Notes: a model not told the origin generated them from the letters alone. DNA of 64,000 nt from JACKAN01 sp964502735 (GCA_964502735.1 CAZCYD010000001.1:108260-172259); one strand, 5' to 3'. Counted from the first letter of the stretch, positions 44,432 through 53,884 are shown. Numbers and translations are program-made.

Positions 44432-45202
44432 ATGAGAATTAGACTATTAATTTCCTACGATGGCACCCCTTTTGGGGGGTGGCAGAAACAAAAAAGCGAG
44501 AAGCCCACTGTACAAGGAACTCTTGAACAAGCTTTAGCCAAGCTGTTCAACCAAAAAATTTCTACAGTGGGGTCTGGTAGAACCGACGCTGGTGTTCATG
44601 CCATTGGCCAAGTTGTTCATTTTGACATCCCACACTTCCCAAAAGGTTTACAGCTTATTCGGGCCCTCAACTCCCTGACTCCTCCGGAACTTGTTATTCG
44701 CAGAGCCTGGACGGCACCAGATGAGTTTCACGCTCTCCTTTCCGCTGAAAAAAAGATTTATAAGTACCGCATCTACAACTCTCCGACCCCCTCGGCCTTT
44801 CTTGCCCGTTATACAACCTGGGTAAGAACCCCTCTTGATGTCGGCCAGTTAAATCAGATCTGCTCCCCCCTACTTGGAGAACACGATTTTAAAAGTTTTC
44901 AAACCTCCGGAACTGAGGTCCCCTCTACAAAAAGGTGTATTTCTCAAATTGAGTGGAAACAAAAGTCTCGATTTATTGTAGAACTTACAATTGAGGGGTC
45001 TGGCTTTTTGAAGCAAATGGTTAGAAACATTGTTGGCACCTGCCTAGATCTGCATAAAAAGCGCCTAAATGATAGGCAGATGGAAGCTATCTTAGCTTCC
45101 AGGGATAGAACTCAGGCATTAAGCACCGCGCCAACTAGAGGGCTTTATTTATATCGTGTGATATACCCGAGACCCCTTGACAATAAGTGCCGAAAAATTT
45201 AA
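44432..45202 (+). CDS. truA: tRNA pseudouridine synthase TruA
   Basis: 256 residues. YDGTPFGGWQ and GRTDAGVHA (catalytic Asp) identify TruA, which converts uridines 38-40 of tRNA anticodon stems to pseudouridine. FLKQMVRNIVGT is the conserved C-terminal helix. Length is normal. A 16-bp imperfect tandem repeat (44389-44420) lies directly upstream in a very AT-rich stretch that may contain the promoter. Confidence 0.96.
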   Translation: MRIRLLISYDGTPFGGWQKQKSEKPTVQGTLEQALAKLFNQKISTVGSGRTDAGVHAIGQVVHFDIPHFPKGLQLIRALNSLTPPELVIRRAWTAPDEFHALLSAEKKIYKYRIYNSPTPSAFLARYTTWVRTPLDVGQLNQICSPLLGEHDFKSFQTSGTEVPSTKRCISQIEWKQKSRFIVELTIEGSGFLKQMVRNIVGTCLDLHKKRLNDRQMEAILASRDRTQALSTAPTRGLYLYRVIYPRPLDNKCRKI

Positions 45203-45248
45203 TACTGTCGCCTCTTTATAGGTTGTTAAGAATTTGAGGTAAACAATA

Positions 45249-45728
45249 ATGAAAACGTGGAACGCAAAAAAGGGCGAAGCTGTAAACGCAAAGAGAGCGG
45301 CTTCTGAAAGTTTAGAAGCTGGTCATGTGATTGAAAAGTGGTGGCTAGTTGATGCCACAGATAAGACCGTGGGCCGATTAGCCTCTGAAATTGCAATGAT
45401 AGTTCGTGGAAAAAGAAAACCTACATTTACACCCCATGTGGACACCGGAGATAATGTTGTTGTGATTAACTCCGAAAAAGTAAGATTTACTGGTAAAAAG
45501 TGGGATGTAAAAAAATACTTCACCCATTCTCGTTACTTTGGTTCAACCAAAGAAACCACGGCAAAAGAATATCTAGAAAAAGATCCAACACAAATTCTTC
45601 GTTTTGCCATCGAAGGTATGTTGCCTAAAAGTAAGTTGGGAAATAAGTTGAAGAAAAAGGTAAAGATCTTTGCTGGACCCACCCATAACCTTTCGGCTCA
45701 AAAACCCGAAGCCTTGTCTTTGAAGTAA
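45249..45728 (+). CDS. rplM: 50S ribosomal protein L13
   Basis: 159 residues. WWLVDATDKTVGRLASEIA, DTGDNVVVINSEKV and GMLPKSKLG are L13 signatures. The N-terminus is ~20 residues longer than in many bacteria (KKGEAVNAKRAASESL). It is followed after 18 bp by rpsI, the standard pair, sharing the terminator at 46163. Confidence 0.97.
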   Translation: MKTWNAKKGEAVNAKRAASESLEAGHVIEKWWLVDATDKTVGRLASEIAMIVRGKRKPTFTPHVDTGDNVVVINSEKVRFTGKKWDVKKYFTHSRYFGSTKETTAKEYLEKDPTQILRFAIEGMLPKSKLGNKLKKKVKIFAGPTHNLSAQKPEALSLK

Positions 45729-45746
45729 ATTTATTAAGAGGAATAC

Positions 45747-46142
45747 ATGTCGACAGAAAAAGTTTATTACGCTACTGGAAAAAGAAAAACGAGTGCAGCA
45801 AGAATTTTTTTAAAGCCTGGAAAAGGCAAAATTGAAATTAACGGAAGAGATAGCAATGAATATCTACAGACTCCGGTAGGTAGAGTTATTATTCAGCAGC
45901 CCTTTGTAATTACCGAAACAAAAAATAAGTTTGATGCTTATGTGACAGTAAGCGGAGGGGGAACTAATGGACAGGCTGAAGCTATTCGCCATGGTATTTC
46001 GCGCGCACTATTGGCTTTTAATGAAGAGTTCAGACCTCGATTGAAAAAAGCTGGTCTCCTGACTCGTGACGCCAGAGAAGTTGAAAGAAAGAAGTACGGT
46101 AAACACAAAGCTAGAAGATCTACCCAGTTCTCAAAACGATAA
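45747..46142 (+). CDS. rpsI: 30S ribosomal protein S9
   Basis: 131 residues. YYATGKRKTSAARIFLKPG and the basic C-terminal RKKYGKHKARRSTQFSKR are S9 features; the final KR tail contacts the P-site tRNA. It is preceded by a GAGG ribosome site and followed by a strong terminator hairpin. Confidence 0.98.
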   Translation: MSTEKVYYATGKRKTSAARIFLKPGKGKIEINGRDSNEYLQTPVGRVIIQQPFVITETKNKFDAYVTVSGGGTNGQAEAIRHGISRALLAFNEEFRPRLKKAGLLTRDAREVERKKYGKHKARRSTQFSKR

Positions 46143-46162
46143 GTTTTCGTACATTCCACCCC

Positions 46163-46192
46163 AAAAAAAGGATCCATTTGGATCCTTTTTTT
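46163..46192 (+). terminator. Rho-independent terminator of rplM-rpsI
   Basis: AAAAAAAGGATCC pairs with GGATCCTTTTTTT across an ATTT loop, 21 bases after the rpsI stop. The T run follows the stem; the A/T symmetry makes it bidirectional in form. Confidence 0.92.
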
Positions 46193-46329
46193 GTTCTATT
46201 TGCTCTATCTCGCTTAAGGTTCCTTACTGTTTTGCAGAAATATTTACATTTGTAAGATCTTCTCTACTTCCTCTTGAGAGATTATATATTTACTCCTATG
46301 CTCGCGATAACAAAATTAGGGAGGGAATT

Positions 46330-48066
46330 ATGTTTAAATGTGTATTATTTATTGCTGCCATCTCGTTGGTTGCGCTCCAAAAGAGTGTGGCTAACTCTGA
46401 TCTTTATCAGCGTCAAAATATGAAAGCAGAAATCTCGCACATTGCCAATATTTATAAAATTGCCTATGCACCAAGTGAGTGGAAAAATAAAGTCATCAAT
46501 TGGAACATTGATTCTGAGCTTCAATTAGCCCTTGATAAAATTGATGCAAAAAGTGATCTTAGCGTAAAAGAATACCAGTACATCCTGAGGGACTTTTTTA
46601 GATCTACACAAGATTATCATGTCGGCTACAGCTTTCACTCGACTGAAAGCGCAAGGTTACACTTTAGCGTAAAATCGGCAGCAGGAAAGTATTTCATCAG
46701 TTTTATAGATAGAGAAAAGTTATCCGAACTCGCTTTCCCCTTTGAAGTTGGAGATGAAATATTGGAGTTTGACGGACAACCGGTTAGACAAGTGGTTACA
46801 GAATTGGCACAGCAGCATGGGATGGGAGTTCCTGGAACAGACATGGCGATTGCGGAACTCCAACTCACTTCAAGAGCTGCCTCTCGCGGCATGGTAGTGC
46901 CAAGAGGAAGTGTCGAGCTAAAAATAAGGGTGGCTCACACAGGCCTAGTTCGGGATATTCAACTTATGTGGTCTTACACGCCAGAAAGTATTTTTTACCC
47001 CTCAGTGACTGCTTCTCAAAAGTTTCTACCTATGAAGTCAAAAACCCAAAGTGTTGTAAGCAAAATCAAGAGCACCAGCCTTGAACTCACTGGGTGGAAA
47101 CAAATGTTCAACGAAGATAGCGAAGATAGCGAAGACAGGAAAAAGCCACTCAATCCATTTCTAATAGGTGGCAAACAAAGTTTTGTACCAAAACTGGGCA
47201 CTCTTATTTGGAAAGCGGATGAATCTATCCACTACCACGCCTACATCTATAAAAATGGCTTAGGACAATTAATAGGTTACATTCGCATACCTCACTATGG
47301 CGGGGGGAACACGGAATTTCAGCAATTTAAGCAAATCATAGCTAAATTTGAAGAGGTCACAGATGCGATGGTTATTGATCAGATTAATAACCCTGGCGGG
47401 AGTTTATTTTATATCTACGCTTTAAATTCTGTTCTGTCAGATAAAGTAACCTACACGCCCAAGGGGCAAATACAGATTTATCCAGCAGTAGTATCCGAAG
47501 CTCAACTTTTACTGCGCCAACTAGAAAAGGTTGATAACGAAGATCAAGCGCGAAAACTTCTTGGCGAAGAATGGGGTGGCTATCCTGTTACCTACCAAAC
47601 GGCCATTTATTTGAGGGAGTTTTCTCAATTTTTGATTTCAGAATGGAATAAAGGCAAAACCTTATCAGATCCCATTCACCAATGGGGTGTAGATAAAGTG
47701 AATCCTGACAAAGACGTAAACTTCACTAAGCCTATAGTGGTACTAACTAACGAACTTGACTTTTCCGGTGGTGATTTTTTTCCTGCTATATTGCAAGACA
47801 ACAAAAGAGCCACTGTTTTGGGAACTCGCACAGCTGGAGCTGGTGGCTTTGTTCTTGGCACCTCTGTTACCAGCGCCTTCGGGTTAGACTTCTTTACTTT
47901 CACAGGCTCACTGGCTCACAGAATAAACGGAGACCCTATAGAAAATTTAGGAGTCACACCTGATATTCATTATGAGCTTACAGAAAATGATTTCCAAAAT
48001 AATTTTATAGAATATGGTACAGCCATCAATTCAGCTATTCAGAAGCTCATAGAAGGCAGCAAATAA
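46330..48066 (+). CDS. S41 family C-terminal processing-type serine protease, exported
   Basis: About 578 residues. ATG 46330 follows AGGGAGGG and opens a signal peptide (VLFIAAISLVALQKSVA). A PDZ-like part (AFPFEVGDEILEFDGQPV) precedes the protease domain, where DFSGGDFFPA and LGTRTAGAGGFV give the S41 Ser region. Near residue 262 a 9-bp tandem repeat makes the acidic stretch EDSEDSED (47113-47139). The enzyme should act outside the inner membrane. The open frame extends upstream into rpsI, but the signal peptide fixes the start. Confidence 0.85.
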   Translation: MFKCVLFIAAISLVALQKSVANSDLYQRQNMKAEISHIANIYKIAYAPSEWKNKVINWNIDSELQLALDKIDAKSDLSVKEYQYILRDFFRSTQDYHVGYSFHSTESARLHFSVKSAAGKYFISFIDREKLSELAFPFEVGDEILEFDGQPVRQVVTELAQQHGMGVPGTDMAIAELQLTSRAASRGMVVPRGSVELKIRVAHTGLVRDIQLMWSYTPESIFYPSVTASQKFLPMKSKTQSVVSKIKSTSLELTGWKQMFNEDSEDSEDRKKPLNPFLIGGKQSFVPKLGTLIWKADESIHYHAYIYKNGLGQLIGYIRIPHYGGGNTEFQQFKQIIAKFEEVTDAMVIDQINNPGGSLFYIYALNSVLSDKVTYTPKGQIQIYPAVVSEAQLLLRQLEKVDNEDQARKLLGEEWGGYPVTYQTAIYLREFSQFLISEWNKGKTLSDPIHQWGVDKVNPDKDVNFTKPIVVLTNELDFSGGDFFPAILQDNKRATVLGTRTAGAGGFVLGTSVTSAFGLDFFTFTGSLAHRINGDPIENLGVTPDIHYELTENDFQNNFIEYGTAINSAIQKLIEGSK

Positions 48067-48079
48067 AGGTCGTGTGTAC

Positions 48080-49072
48080 TTATTCTAAAATATAATTCAA
48101 AGGGTCCACAGGCACTCCATGAAATCGAACTTCATAGTAAAGATTGGAGCCCTGTGTGCGCCCAGTACTACCAACGGAGGCAATCATTTCATTACGTTTA
48201 ACCCTCTGCCCCACTTCCACAAAAATCTGTGAATTGTGAGCATAAACAGTCTTTATGCCATGTCCGTGGTCTATCATTAAAACCTTTCCATCATTATTGT
48301 CGTACCCAATATTAGTAACTATACCATCTGCTGGAGCCACAACTGGACTTCCCTCTGGAGCGGCAATTTCCACCCCTTGATTCATTACTGGCTTTCCAGA
48401 AAACGGATCATTGTTGTAACCAAACTTAGCTGTGTACCAACCTTTGGTCGGCTTAATTGTTGGAGTCGCCCTCAAGAGAGTGCTATGTTTAGATAGCCGC
48501 GTATAAAGGTCCAAAACTCCTTGTTCCTGCATCTGCGACTCTTTAATTCCCTGCTGAATTCGAATAGATAAGGCACTGTAATTACTAAAATCCATCTTCA
48601 AGAGCTCACCCGACTCGCGCTTATGAGGGCGTTCACCCAACAAATCGCCAGATGAATCTAGGTTCTGTCCTTCACTATCTAAGCTGTCTTCAAAAGTTTC
48701 AGTTCCATCGCCACCGTCTTTTGCCTTTTTTCCCATGGCCAAATCAAGAGAACTGTCTTTGCCATCAACGTCGGTGATCAGCCTCAACTTCGTCGAAAAA
48801 TTCTTAACCCTTTCCAAAGAGTTTTCAAGACTTCTAATATTTGACTCCACAACTTTAAACTTCCTTTTAAGGCTTGCATTCTCAGCTTTTAAACGTTTAT
48901 TTTCACCTGCTTCAAGTAAAAGCCCCACATAGTCCACCAAAATAGAAAAAACTAATATTATAAAGGCCGCCGCAATAAAACCGAAAAGCTTGAGCAAGGA
49001 AGCCTGTATCGTAAAGCTTTTTGTTTTTCCTTTTTTGTTTGTGGTAACAAGGAAGGTGTAAGTTTTTTTCAT
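48080..49072 (-). CDS. LytM/M23-domain membrane protein, catalytically degenerate
   Basis: 330 residues: one membrane helix (about residues 30-52), a coiled coil (about 55-95), a charged linker and a C-terminal M23 domain (about 225-330). Active M23 enzymes have an H-x3-D and an H-x-H zinc site. Here the first pair reads NQGVE and the second reads SNLYYEV, so His, Asp and both His of the last motif are replaced, while YAH retains a His. This is the hallmark of EnvC/NlpD-type activators of amidases. It probably helps cell-wall splitting as an activator or scaffold. The start has no clear ribosome site. It converges on the S41 gene with a 13-bp gap. Confidence 0.85.
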   Translation of the reverse strand: MKKTYTFLVTTNKKGKTKSFTIQASLLKLFGFIAAAFIILVFSILVDYVGLLLEAGENKRLKAENASLKRKFKVVESNIRSLENSLERVKNFSTKLRLITDVDGKDSSLDLAMGKKAKDGGDGTETFEDSLDSEGQNLDSSGDLLGERPHKRESGELLKMDFSNYSALSIRIQQGIKESQMQEQGVLDLYTRLSKHSTLLRATPTIKPTKGWYTAKFGYNNDPFSGKPVMNQGVEIAAPEGSPVVAPADGIVTNIGYDNNDGKVLMIDHGHGIKTVYAHNSQIFVEVGQRVKRNEMIASVGSTGRTQGSNLYYEVRFHGVPVDPLNYILE

Positions 49073-49240
49073 TTTCTAAGACTAAGGATACAAAAATCAG
49101 CATCTAGCGTCAACAATCCCAATTTTGAATAAAATTCTAAACCTCACAAATCTCGCATTTTATTTGACCTCGACTCAGTTAAATCAATAAGACATGGGGT
49201 CATAAGCAGTTTTTTGACCAAAACCCAGTAAGGAGGGCAA

Positions 49241-50023
49241 ATGAAAAAACTAATAACAATGGGATTATTATTGTTACCAGTAGCGTTAGTGGCAGCTGTT
49301 TCATTAACGACGGACAACTTAAATTCTGCAATGATTGAAACTTTGGCGAGATTTCAATCCAAAGATTCAAAAATTGGCGTAGAATTTTCTGAGATAAAAA
49401 CATCTGCAAAAAGCATTGAAAAGTTAAAATTAAAAGGGTGGCTGTGGAGAAATGGTTCTCACAATCTTTTTGATTTGAAACTCAACAACTTCGACTACGA
49501 ATATAAAAAGGGAAAAAAGCCAACATTAGCCTTTAACGGAGAGCTCAATCTAGACCTTATAAAAGCTCTTGGCCTCGATGAAGTCAATGAAATGGCGGAG
49601 TCCCTGGAGGAAATGGTGCAAACATATAGCGAAGAGTATTTAGAAAAGTATGGCAGTGCCGCAACGGTTTCATCTGAAATTATTAACTACTCAAAAGACG
49701 CTAAGGGAAACTATGAGTCCTTAACCGCCGTATTTACTCTCGACCTAGACTATAAAAACTTACCTGCAGACGTTAAAATCGAAGATGTTGAGCTACAGAA
49801 AGCTGAGGTCACCATCTCACTAACCACAAAATCAGCTGCTGTGCATGGAAGTGTTGTATTTAACCCCAAGTTTTTGGGTTTTGCTGACCAAGCTTCTGGC
49901 TTAAAAATTGAGCTGGAGAAATTAAGTGAAAGAGACGATTTAATCGTGAGAGATATTCAGGTTTTCACAAATGCGATGTTGTACTTTATTGACGATGCAA
50001 TTTCTCAAGATAACAGCAAATAA
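49241..50023 (+). CDS. Exported protein, unknown function
   Basis: 260 residues with a clean signal peptide (MKKLITMGLLLLPVALVAA) and good AAGGAGGG before the ATG. The mature part has regularly spaced beta strands and amphipathic stretches (IEKLKLKGWLWRNGSHNLFDLKL, LTAVFTLDLDYKNL), like periplasmic lipid-binding or AsmA-type sheets; this is impression only. It is followed by a terminator lying inside the 3' end of the convergent helicase gene. Function unknown. Confidence 0.72.
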   Translation: MKKLITMGLLLLPVALVAAVSLTTDNLNSAMIETLARFQSKDSKIGVEFSEIKTSAKSIEKLKLKGWLWRNGSHNLFDLKLNNFDYEYKKGKKPTLAFNGELNLDLIKALGLDEVNEMAESLEEMVQTYSEEYLEKYGSAATVSSEIINYSKDAKGNYESLTAVFTLDLDYKNLPADVKIEDVELQKAEVTISLTTKSAAVHGSVVFNPKFLGFADQASGLKIELEKLSERDDLIVRDIQVFTNAMLYFIDDAISQDNSK

Positions 50024-50027
50024 ATAT

Positions 50028-52937
50028 CTATTTATTTGAGATTATACTCTGAGCTTGATTTGTCAGCCCCAATTGCCAATCTTGGGGCTGATTTTTTTTA
50101 TAGTGTAGCCACCATCTTCTTAGTGATTTTTCCTCCCCATCTGAGGAGCTTCCTGACGGTAGACGGCGATGTGTTACAATAAACAAATTTAGCTCCTGCA
50201 ACCTCTCTTCTTTTGTTTTTGCACGTCGATCCAATAAGTTTTTTTCGTTAAGAACTTTTTGAGCCACACCGGAAAGAACTGTAAACCACGTTTTCGGCTG
50301 GCTTTGCTTAAGACCACTCATCCACCTAGCTAAGGATTTTTCTTCAATATTTTCTGAATTTGACGCCGGCAAACGCCCATATTCTAGGATAAAACTATTA
50401 AGCTCTGAAATTCTCTCTTCACTTTTTTTATTTGTTCTTCCAAACAGATTTTTGTCTTTTATAATTTTCTGAGCTTCTTGCGATAAACTCAAATGCCAAT
50501 CTTTGGCGTGATCCTGCTTATACCCTGCTAGCCAATGAGCAAGGGATTTTTCTTCTGAATTTGGCGATCCAACTGAGGGCAATCTCTTTTGCTTCAAAAT
50601 AAAATGGTTTAACTCCTGAATGCGCAATTCTCTACTTTTGATAGGCGGTCTTCGAACCTCAGCTTGCAACTGAATCCTATTCAGAGCCGTCTCAGATAAC
50701 TGCAAGTACCAACTTTGAGGGTGCTGACGTCGATACCTCACAAACCAACTCCCCAATGATCTTTCCTGCGCATTTTCAGATCTTGAAGACGGAAGTTCAC
50801 CATTGTGTTGAATGAACTCCTCTAGATCTTTAAAACGCTCCTCTCTAGTTTTATAAATTCGACCTAGCAAATTTTTATTTTTTAAAATTAACTGGGCCTC
50901 TTCAGATAAATTTAAAAACCACTCTTCGAGTCGGCTTCGTTTGTAGTTGTTTAACCATCCCCCCAAAGAACGCTCAACCAAGTCCTCTGCCTTTGGAGAT
51001 GGTAAAAGACCTCTTTCTAGTATAAAAGTATCTAACTCTTGAAACCTTTCAGTCGTTGTCTTACGCGAACTTTCCCAAAAAGCACTGAGTTGAGCCTTCA
51101 GGTGTCGCCACTCCTCATACTGAGGGTTCAAGAACTCCTCGTCGTCCGGAAACTTCAAATTTTTAAGTTGTCTTTTTGATACAGTTCGCACGCGACCTTT
51201 GATTTGGCTAGTTAACAATCTATCCACCAATTCCAGCGATTCTCGAACAGTAAACTCATTAATATTTAAAAATAAAGCCACGTGAGCGAAATGTTTTCCT
51301 GTATTGAGTCGAGTGACCCGGCTCATCCTTTGTATCAACTGACGGGGCGAGGCTGAAGAAGTGAGATCAATATAAGTTTGTAAGCCCAATAAATTAATAC
51401 TTTCATCTAACATCTTAACGGTTACAACAAAATCAATTTCTCCAGACCTCAATTGAGTCTCCACATCAACTAGCTCTGCATCGGCAAGGTTAGAGTGGAG
51501 CGTAATAATATTTTTCTCAGGAAAACGCCTATTAAGATAATCTTGAACCCTTTCAGCTTCTGCAATTGTAGCCGTCGCTATAAACCCTGGGGCCTCTTGT
51601 CGTAATAAAAACTCAAGCTGAGAAAATACTACGGGATAGTAGTAGGGGTTGAGAACGTATCTCCCAATTTCATCTACCCTCTCCGTGATGAAAAGCTCTT
51701 CTTCATCTCTTTGCAAATCTGTAGATTGTAAATCCAGGGTGTTAAGAAAATAAATATGCTCAATCGGAGTAATATCACCTTCACGTATGGCTAACTCAAG
51801 CTGAGTTATCAGCTCACTCACACTTCTTTCAGGTTTAATCTTGCCTTGCAAAACATCTTCAGCCCGATCTAAATAGGCCCAAAACACCTGATTATCAAAT
51901 AAGTCTTGTATACTCACTTCTAAATGAACAGGCGTTGCTGTCGAACCGAGAAAAAAAGGAGACCCCTCACCTAAACCCAACCATTCTGGCAAAAGAACTC
52001 TGGCTTGAGCAGCTCCAGAATGGTGAGCTTCATCATAAATGACTATTTCTGTCACCCTTCGCAAAGCTTCTCGCTCTTCTGGAGAGGCTTTTAATAGCCT
52101 CAACTTAAAAGACTGGATGGTTGAAAACAAAAAATACGAACTACGCTCCTGCAAATCAGCCATTAGTTCAGCGATGTTTTGCTGTGGATTTGCATCCCCC
52201 CACGTCCGACTAAAGTTATTGGCCGCGCTTAACTCCTCTTTTAGCTGTCTTAGAGCCATTCGTTGATCTGCTAAAATAATTCGCAGGGGCCTAGAGGGGT
52301 TGAACTCTAAGTCTTCTATAATTTTCTTAAAGACTACTGTTTTTCCAGTGGAACCTGGAGAGACAATTAATAGCTTTTTACCTCCACGATCTCTAATCCC
52401 TTTGTAGACCTCAAGGGCTTCCTTTTGAAAAGGTTTAAGTCGCAGGTTTTTACCTGAAGTGTAGGGGTGCCAAGGGTGCCCAACTAGCCATTGGCGAATT
52501 AGGGCTTCCAATTCCATCTGACTTAAATTTGTTTTTTGAGACAAGACTAATCGCTTCTCTTTTGAATTTAAAAAAATCATATTTTGGGAATTGGAGCTCA
52601 CCTCCACAGTCCAAAGATGCCCCCCTCCATCAGTAGATAATGGCAAGGCAAAAATATCTTTATAGCCTTTTTGAACTAAGCTTACTTTCTGCTTAGTCAC
52701 TTTTTCTAAACTCAATCTAAATAAGTGGATATCCAAATTTGCCAGAGGTGTAGACTCTGTTATTAAAGGCCCGACATTAGATAATGTCATTTCACAATTT
52801 ATTAATGGATCGGACATTAATGGGCTAGAGCCGGTGGGTTTCGAGGGGTTACCTGAAGCAACAATAGTGTTAACTAAAAGTACTATAAATATAAAACTAT
52901 GAAGCCCCCCCCTCCAAAGGAATTTACTAAAAGGCAT
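50028..52937 (-). CDS. SF2 helicase with an N-terminal signal peptide and five C-terminal helicase-associated repeats
   Basis: 969 residues. Residues 1-29 have Lys/Arg then FIFIVLLVNTIVASG, a credible signal peptide, and AGGA precedes the ATG. An unassigned ~120-residue domain follows. The helicase core (about 165-585) shows Walker A SPGSTGKT, DEAH in IYDEAHH, STAT, and the QLIQRMSRVTR box of motif VI; the type resembles restriction/ResIII helicases. The C-terminal ~345 residues are five tandem repeats of ~70 residues (ERFQELDTFILERGLLPS ... SLGGWLNNYKR) that resemble helicase-associated (HA) domains. A C8 run (52905-52912 on plus) gives a G8 tract at about codon 9-11 of the signal peptide, so slippage could switch the protein on or off. 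If exported, the target would be outside the cytoplasm. Confidence 0.85.
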   Translation of the reverse strand: MPFSKFLWRGGLHSFIFIVLLVNTIVASGNPSKPTGSSPLMSDPLINCEMTLSNVGPLITESTPLANLDIHLFRLSLEKVTKQKVSLVQKGYKDIFALPLSTDGGGHLWTVEVSSNSQNMIFLNSKEKRLVLSQKTNLSQMELEALIRQWLVGHPWHPYTSGKNLRLKPFQKEALEVYKGIRDRGGKKLLIVSPGSTGKTVVFKKIIEDLEFNPSRPLRIILADQRMALRQLKEELSAANNFSRTWGDANPQQNIAELMADLQERSSYFLFSTIQSFKLRLLKASPEEREALRRVTEIVIYDEAHHSGAAQARVLLPEWLGLGEGSPFFLGSTATPVHLEVSIQDLFDNQVFWAYLDRAEDVLQGKIKPERSVSELITQLELAIREGDITPIEHIYFLNTLDLQSTDLQRDEEELFITERVDEIGRYVLNPYYYPVVFSQLEFLLRQEAPGFIATATIAEAERVQDYLNRRFPEKNIITLHSNLADAELVDVETQLRSGEIDFVVTVKMLDESINLLGLQTYIDLTSSASPRQLIQRMSRVTRLNTGKHFAHVALFLNINEFTVRESLELVDRLLTSQIKGRVRTVSKRQLKNLKFPDDEEFLNPQYEEWRHLKAQLSAFWESSRKTTTERFQELDTFILERGLLPSPKAEDLVERSLGGWLNNYKRSRLEEWFLNLSEEAQLILKNKNLLGRIYKTREERFKDLEEFIQHNGELPSSRSENAQERSLGSWFVRYRRQHPQSWYLQLSETALNRIQLQAEVRRPPIKSRELRIQELNHFILKQKRLPSVGSPNSEEKSLAHWLAGYKQDHAKDWHLSLSQEAQKIIKDKNLFGRTNKKSEERISELNSFILEYGRLPASNSENIEEKSLARWMSGLKQSQPKTWFTVLSGVAQKVLNEKNLLDRRAKTKEERLQELNLFIVTHRRLPSGSSSDGEEKSLRRWWLHYKKNQPQDWQLGLTNQAQSIISNK
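50063..50099 (+). terminator. Rho-independent terminator for the exported-protein gene, inside the helicase coding end
   Basis: TCAGCCCCAA (50063-50072) pairs with TTGGGGCTGA (50082-50091) around a 9-base loop, followed by eight T (50092-50099). It is 40 bases after the stop of the plus-strand gene and lies within the last codons of the minus-strand helicase gene. Confidence 0.9.
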
Positions 52938-53055
52938 CTTGCAGTCCTATTTCTTAAACACAATTGATTATCTTCTGGCACAAGTGATACTCTCAGGCTT
53001 ATAACATGATGTGGCAGATTATGGAAGCTCAAAACACTGTTGCGGCTCTCCCAGA

Positions 53056-53781
53056 CTAAGAGGCCTCAATAACTATGACAGAAATATTGTCATCACCGCC
53101 GGCTTCTTTGGCCATTTCAACGCAGTAATCAACGCTTTTTGACCCTGAGTGTTTACGTAGAATATCTTCGATTATAGCGTCAGAAACTAAACCGCACAAA
53201 CCATCCGAGCACAGCAATAGTCTTTCACCCTTTATCATCTTTCTTTGAACGATATCAACTTGAACTTCCTTTTCATAACCAACACTTCTGGTAATCACAT
53301 TTTTACCAACCATCATATCCACTTCGTCTTCAGAAATAATACCCGCTCGAACCTGTTCATTAACAAGTGAATGATCCTCAGTAATTTGCCACAAGTTATT
53401 ATTCAAAAACAAATAGCACCGCGAGTCTCCAACATTTCCAACATATATCGTGCCCTGAAAGTAAAGAGCCAGAACCATGGTTGTGCCCATTCTATCTAAC
53501 TCTGGATTCTCTACGGTTCCCTTGCGATAAATTCTCGCACTCGCCTCGCGATAAATCTCACTAATTATATCTCTGGGAGAGACTTGGGCTTCTTTTATAT
53601 ATTTTTTAACAACTTCCTTAGCTGACTCAACGGCTAAGTCCGATGCAATTTCTCCGCCCTTGTGGCCTCCCATCCCATCGGCAACAACATACAACCCTAG
53701 ACCATCGTCTATTAAGATCGTATCTTGGTTAATCGATCTTTTGAGTCCCACGTCTGTTTTTCCCCAGCCTTTGATCTTCAT
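53056..53781 (-). CDS. PP2C-family Ser/Thr protein phosphatase
   Basis: 241 residues from ATG 53781, the start of the conserved domain. The metal-binding and catalytic motifs are complete: SINQD, VADGMGGH, VGNVGDSRCYL, ITEDHS, LLCSDGL and GGDDNISVIV. The enzyme removes phosphate from Ser/Thr of proteins in the cytoplasm and could counter kinases that act on FHA-recognised sites, such as the operon at 16-22 kb; that link is inference. No ribosome site is visible. It is divergent from the TonB-like gene. Confidence 0.93.
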   Translation of the reverse strand: MKIKGWGKTDVGLKRSINQDTILIDDGLGLYVVADGMGGHKGGEIASDLAVESAKEVVKKYIKEAQVSPRDIISEIYREASARIYRKGTVENPELDRMGTTMVLALYFQGTIYVGNVGDSRCYLFLNNNLWQITEDHSLVNEQVRAGIISEDEVDMMVGKNVITRSVGYEKEVQVDIVQRKMIKGERLLLCSDGLCGLVSDAIIEDILRKHSGSKSVDYCVEMAKEAGGDDNISVIVIEAS

Positions 53782-53884
53782 ATTATTAAGGTACGAAGAT
53801 TTTTTAATACAGACAAGTTGATAAAAAAGTTCAGGACTCAAACTCCAACTCTTTTAATCCGAAGCGCCTCTTAGTGGGGTTATT

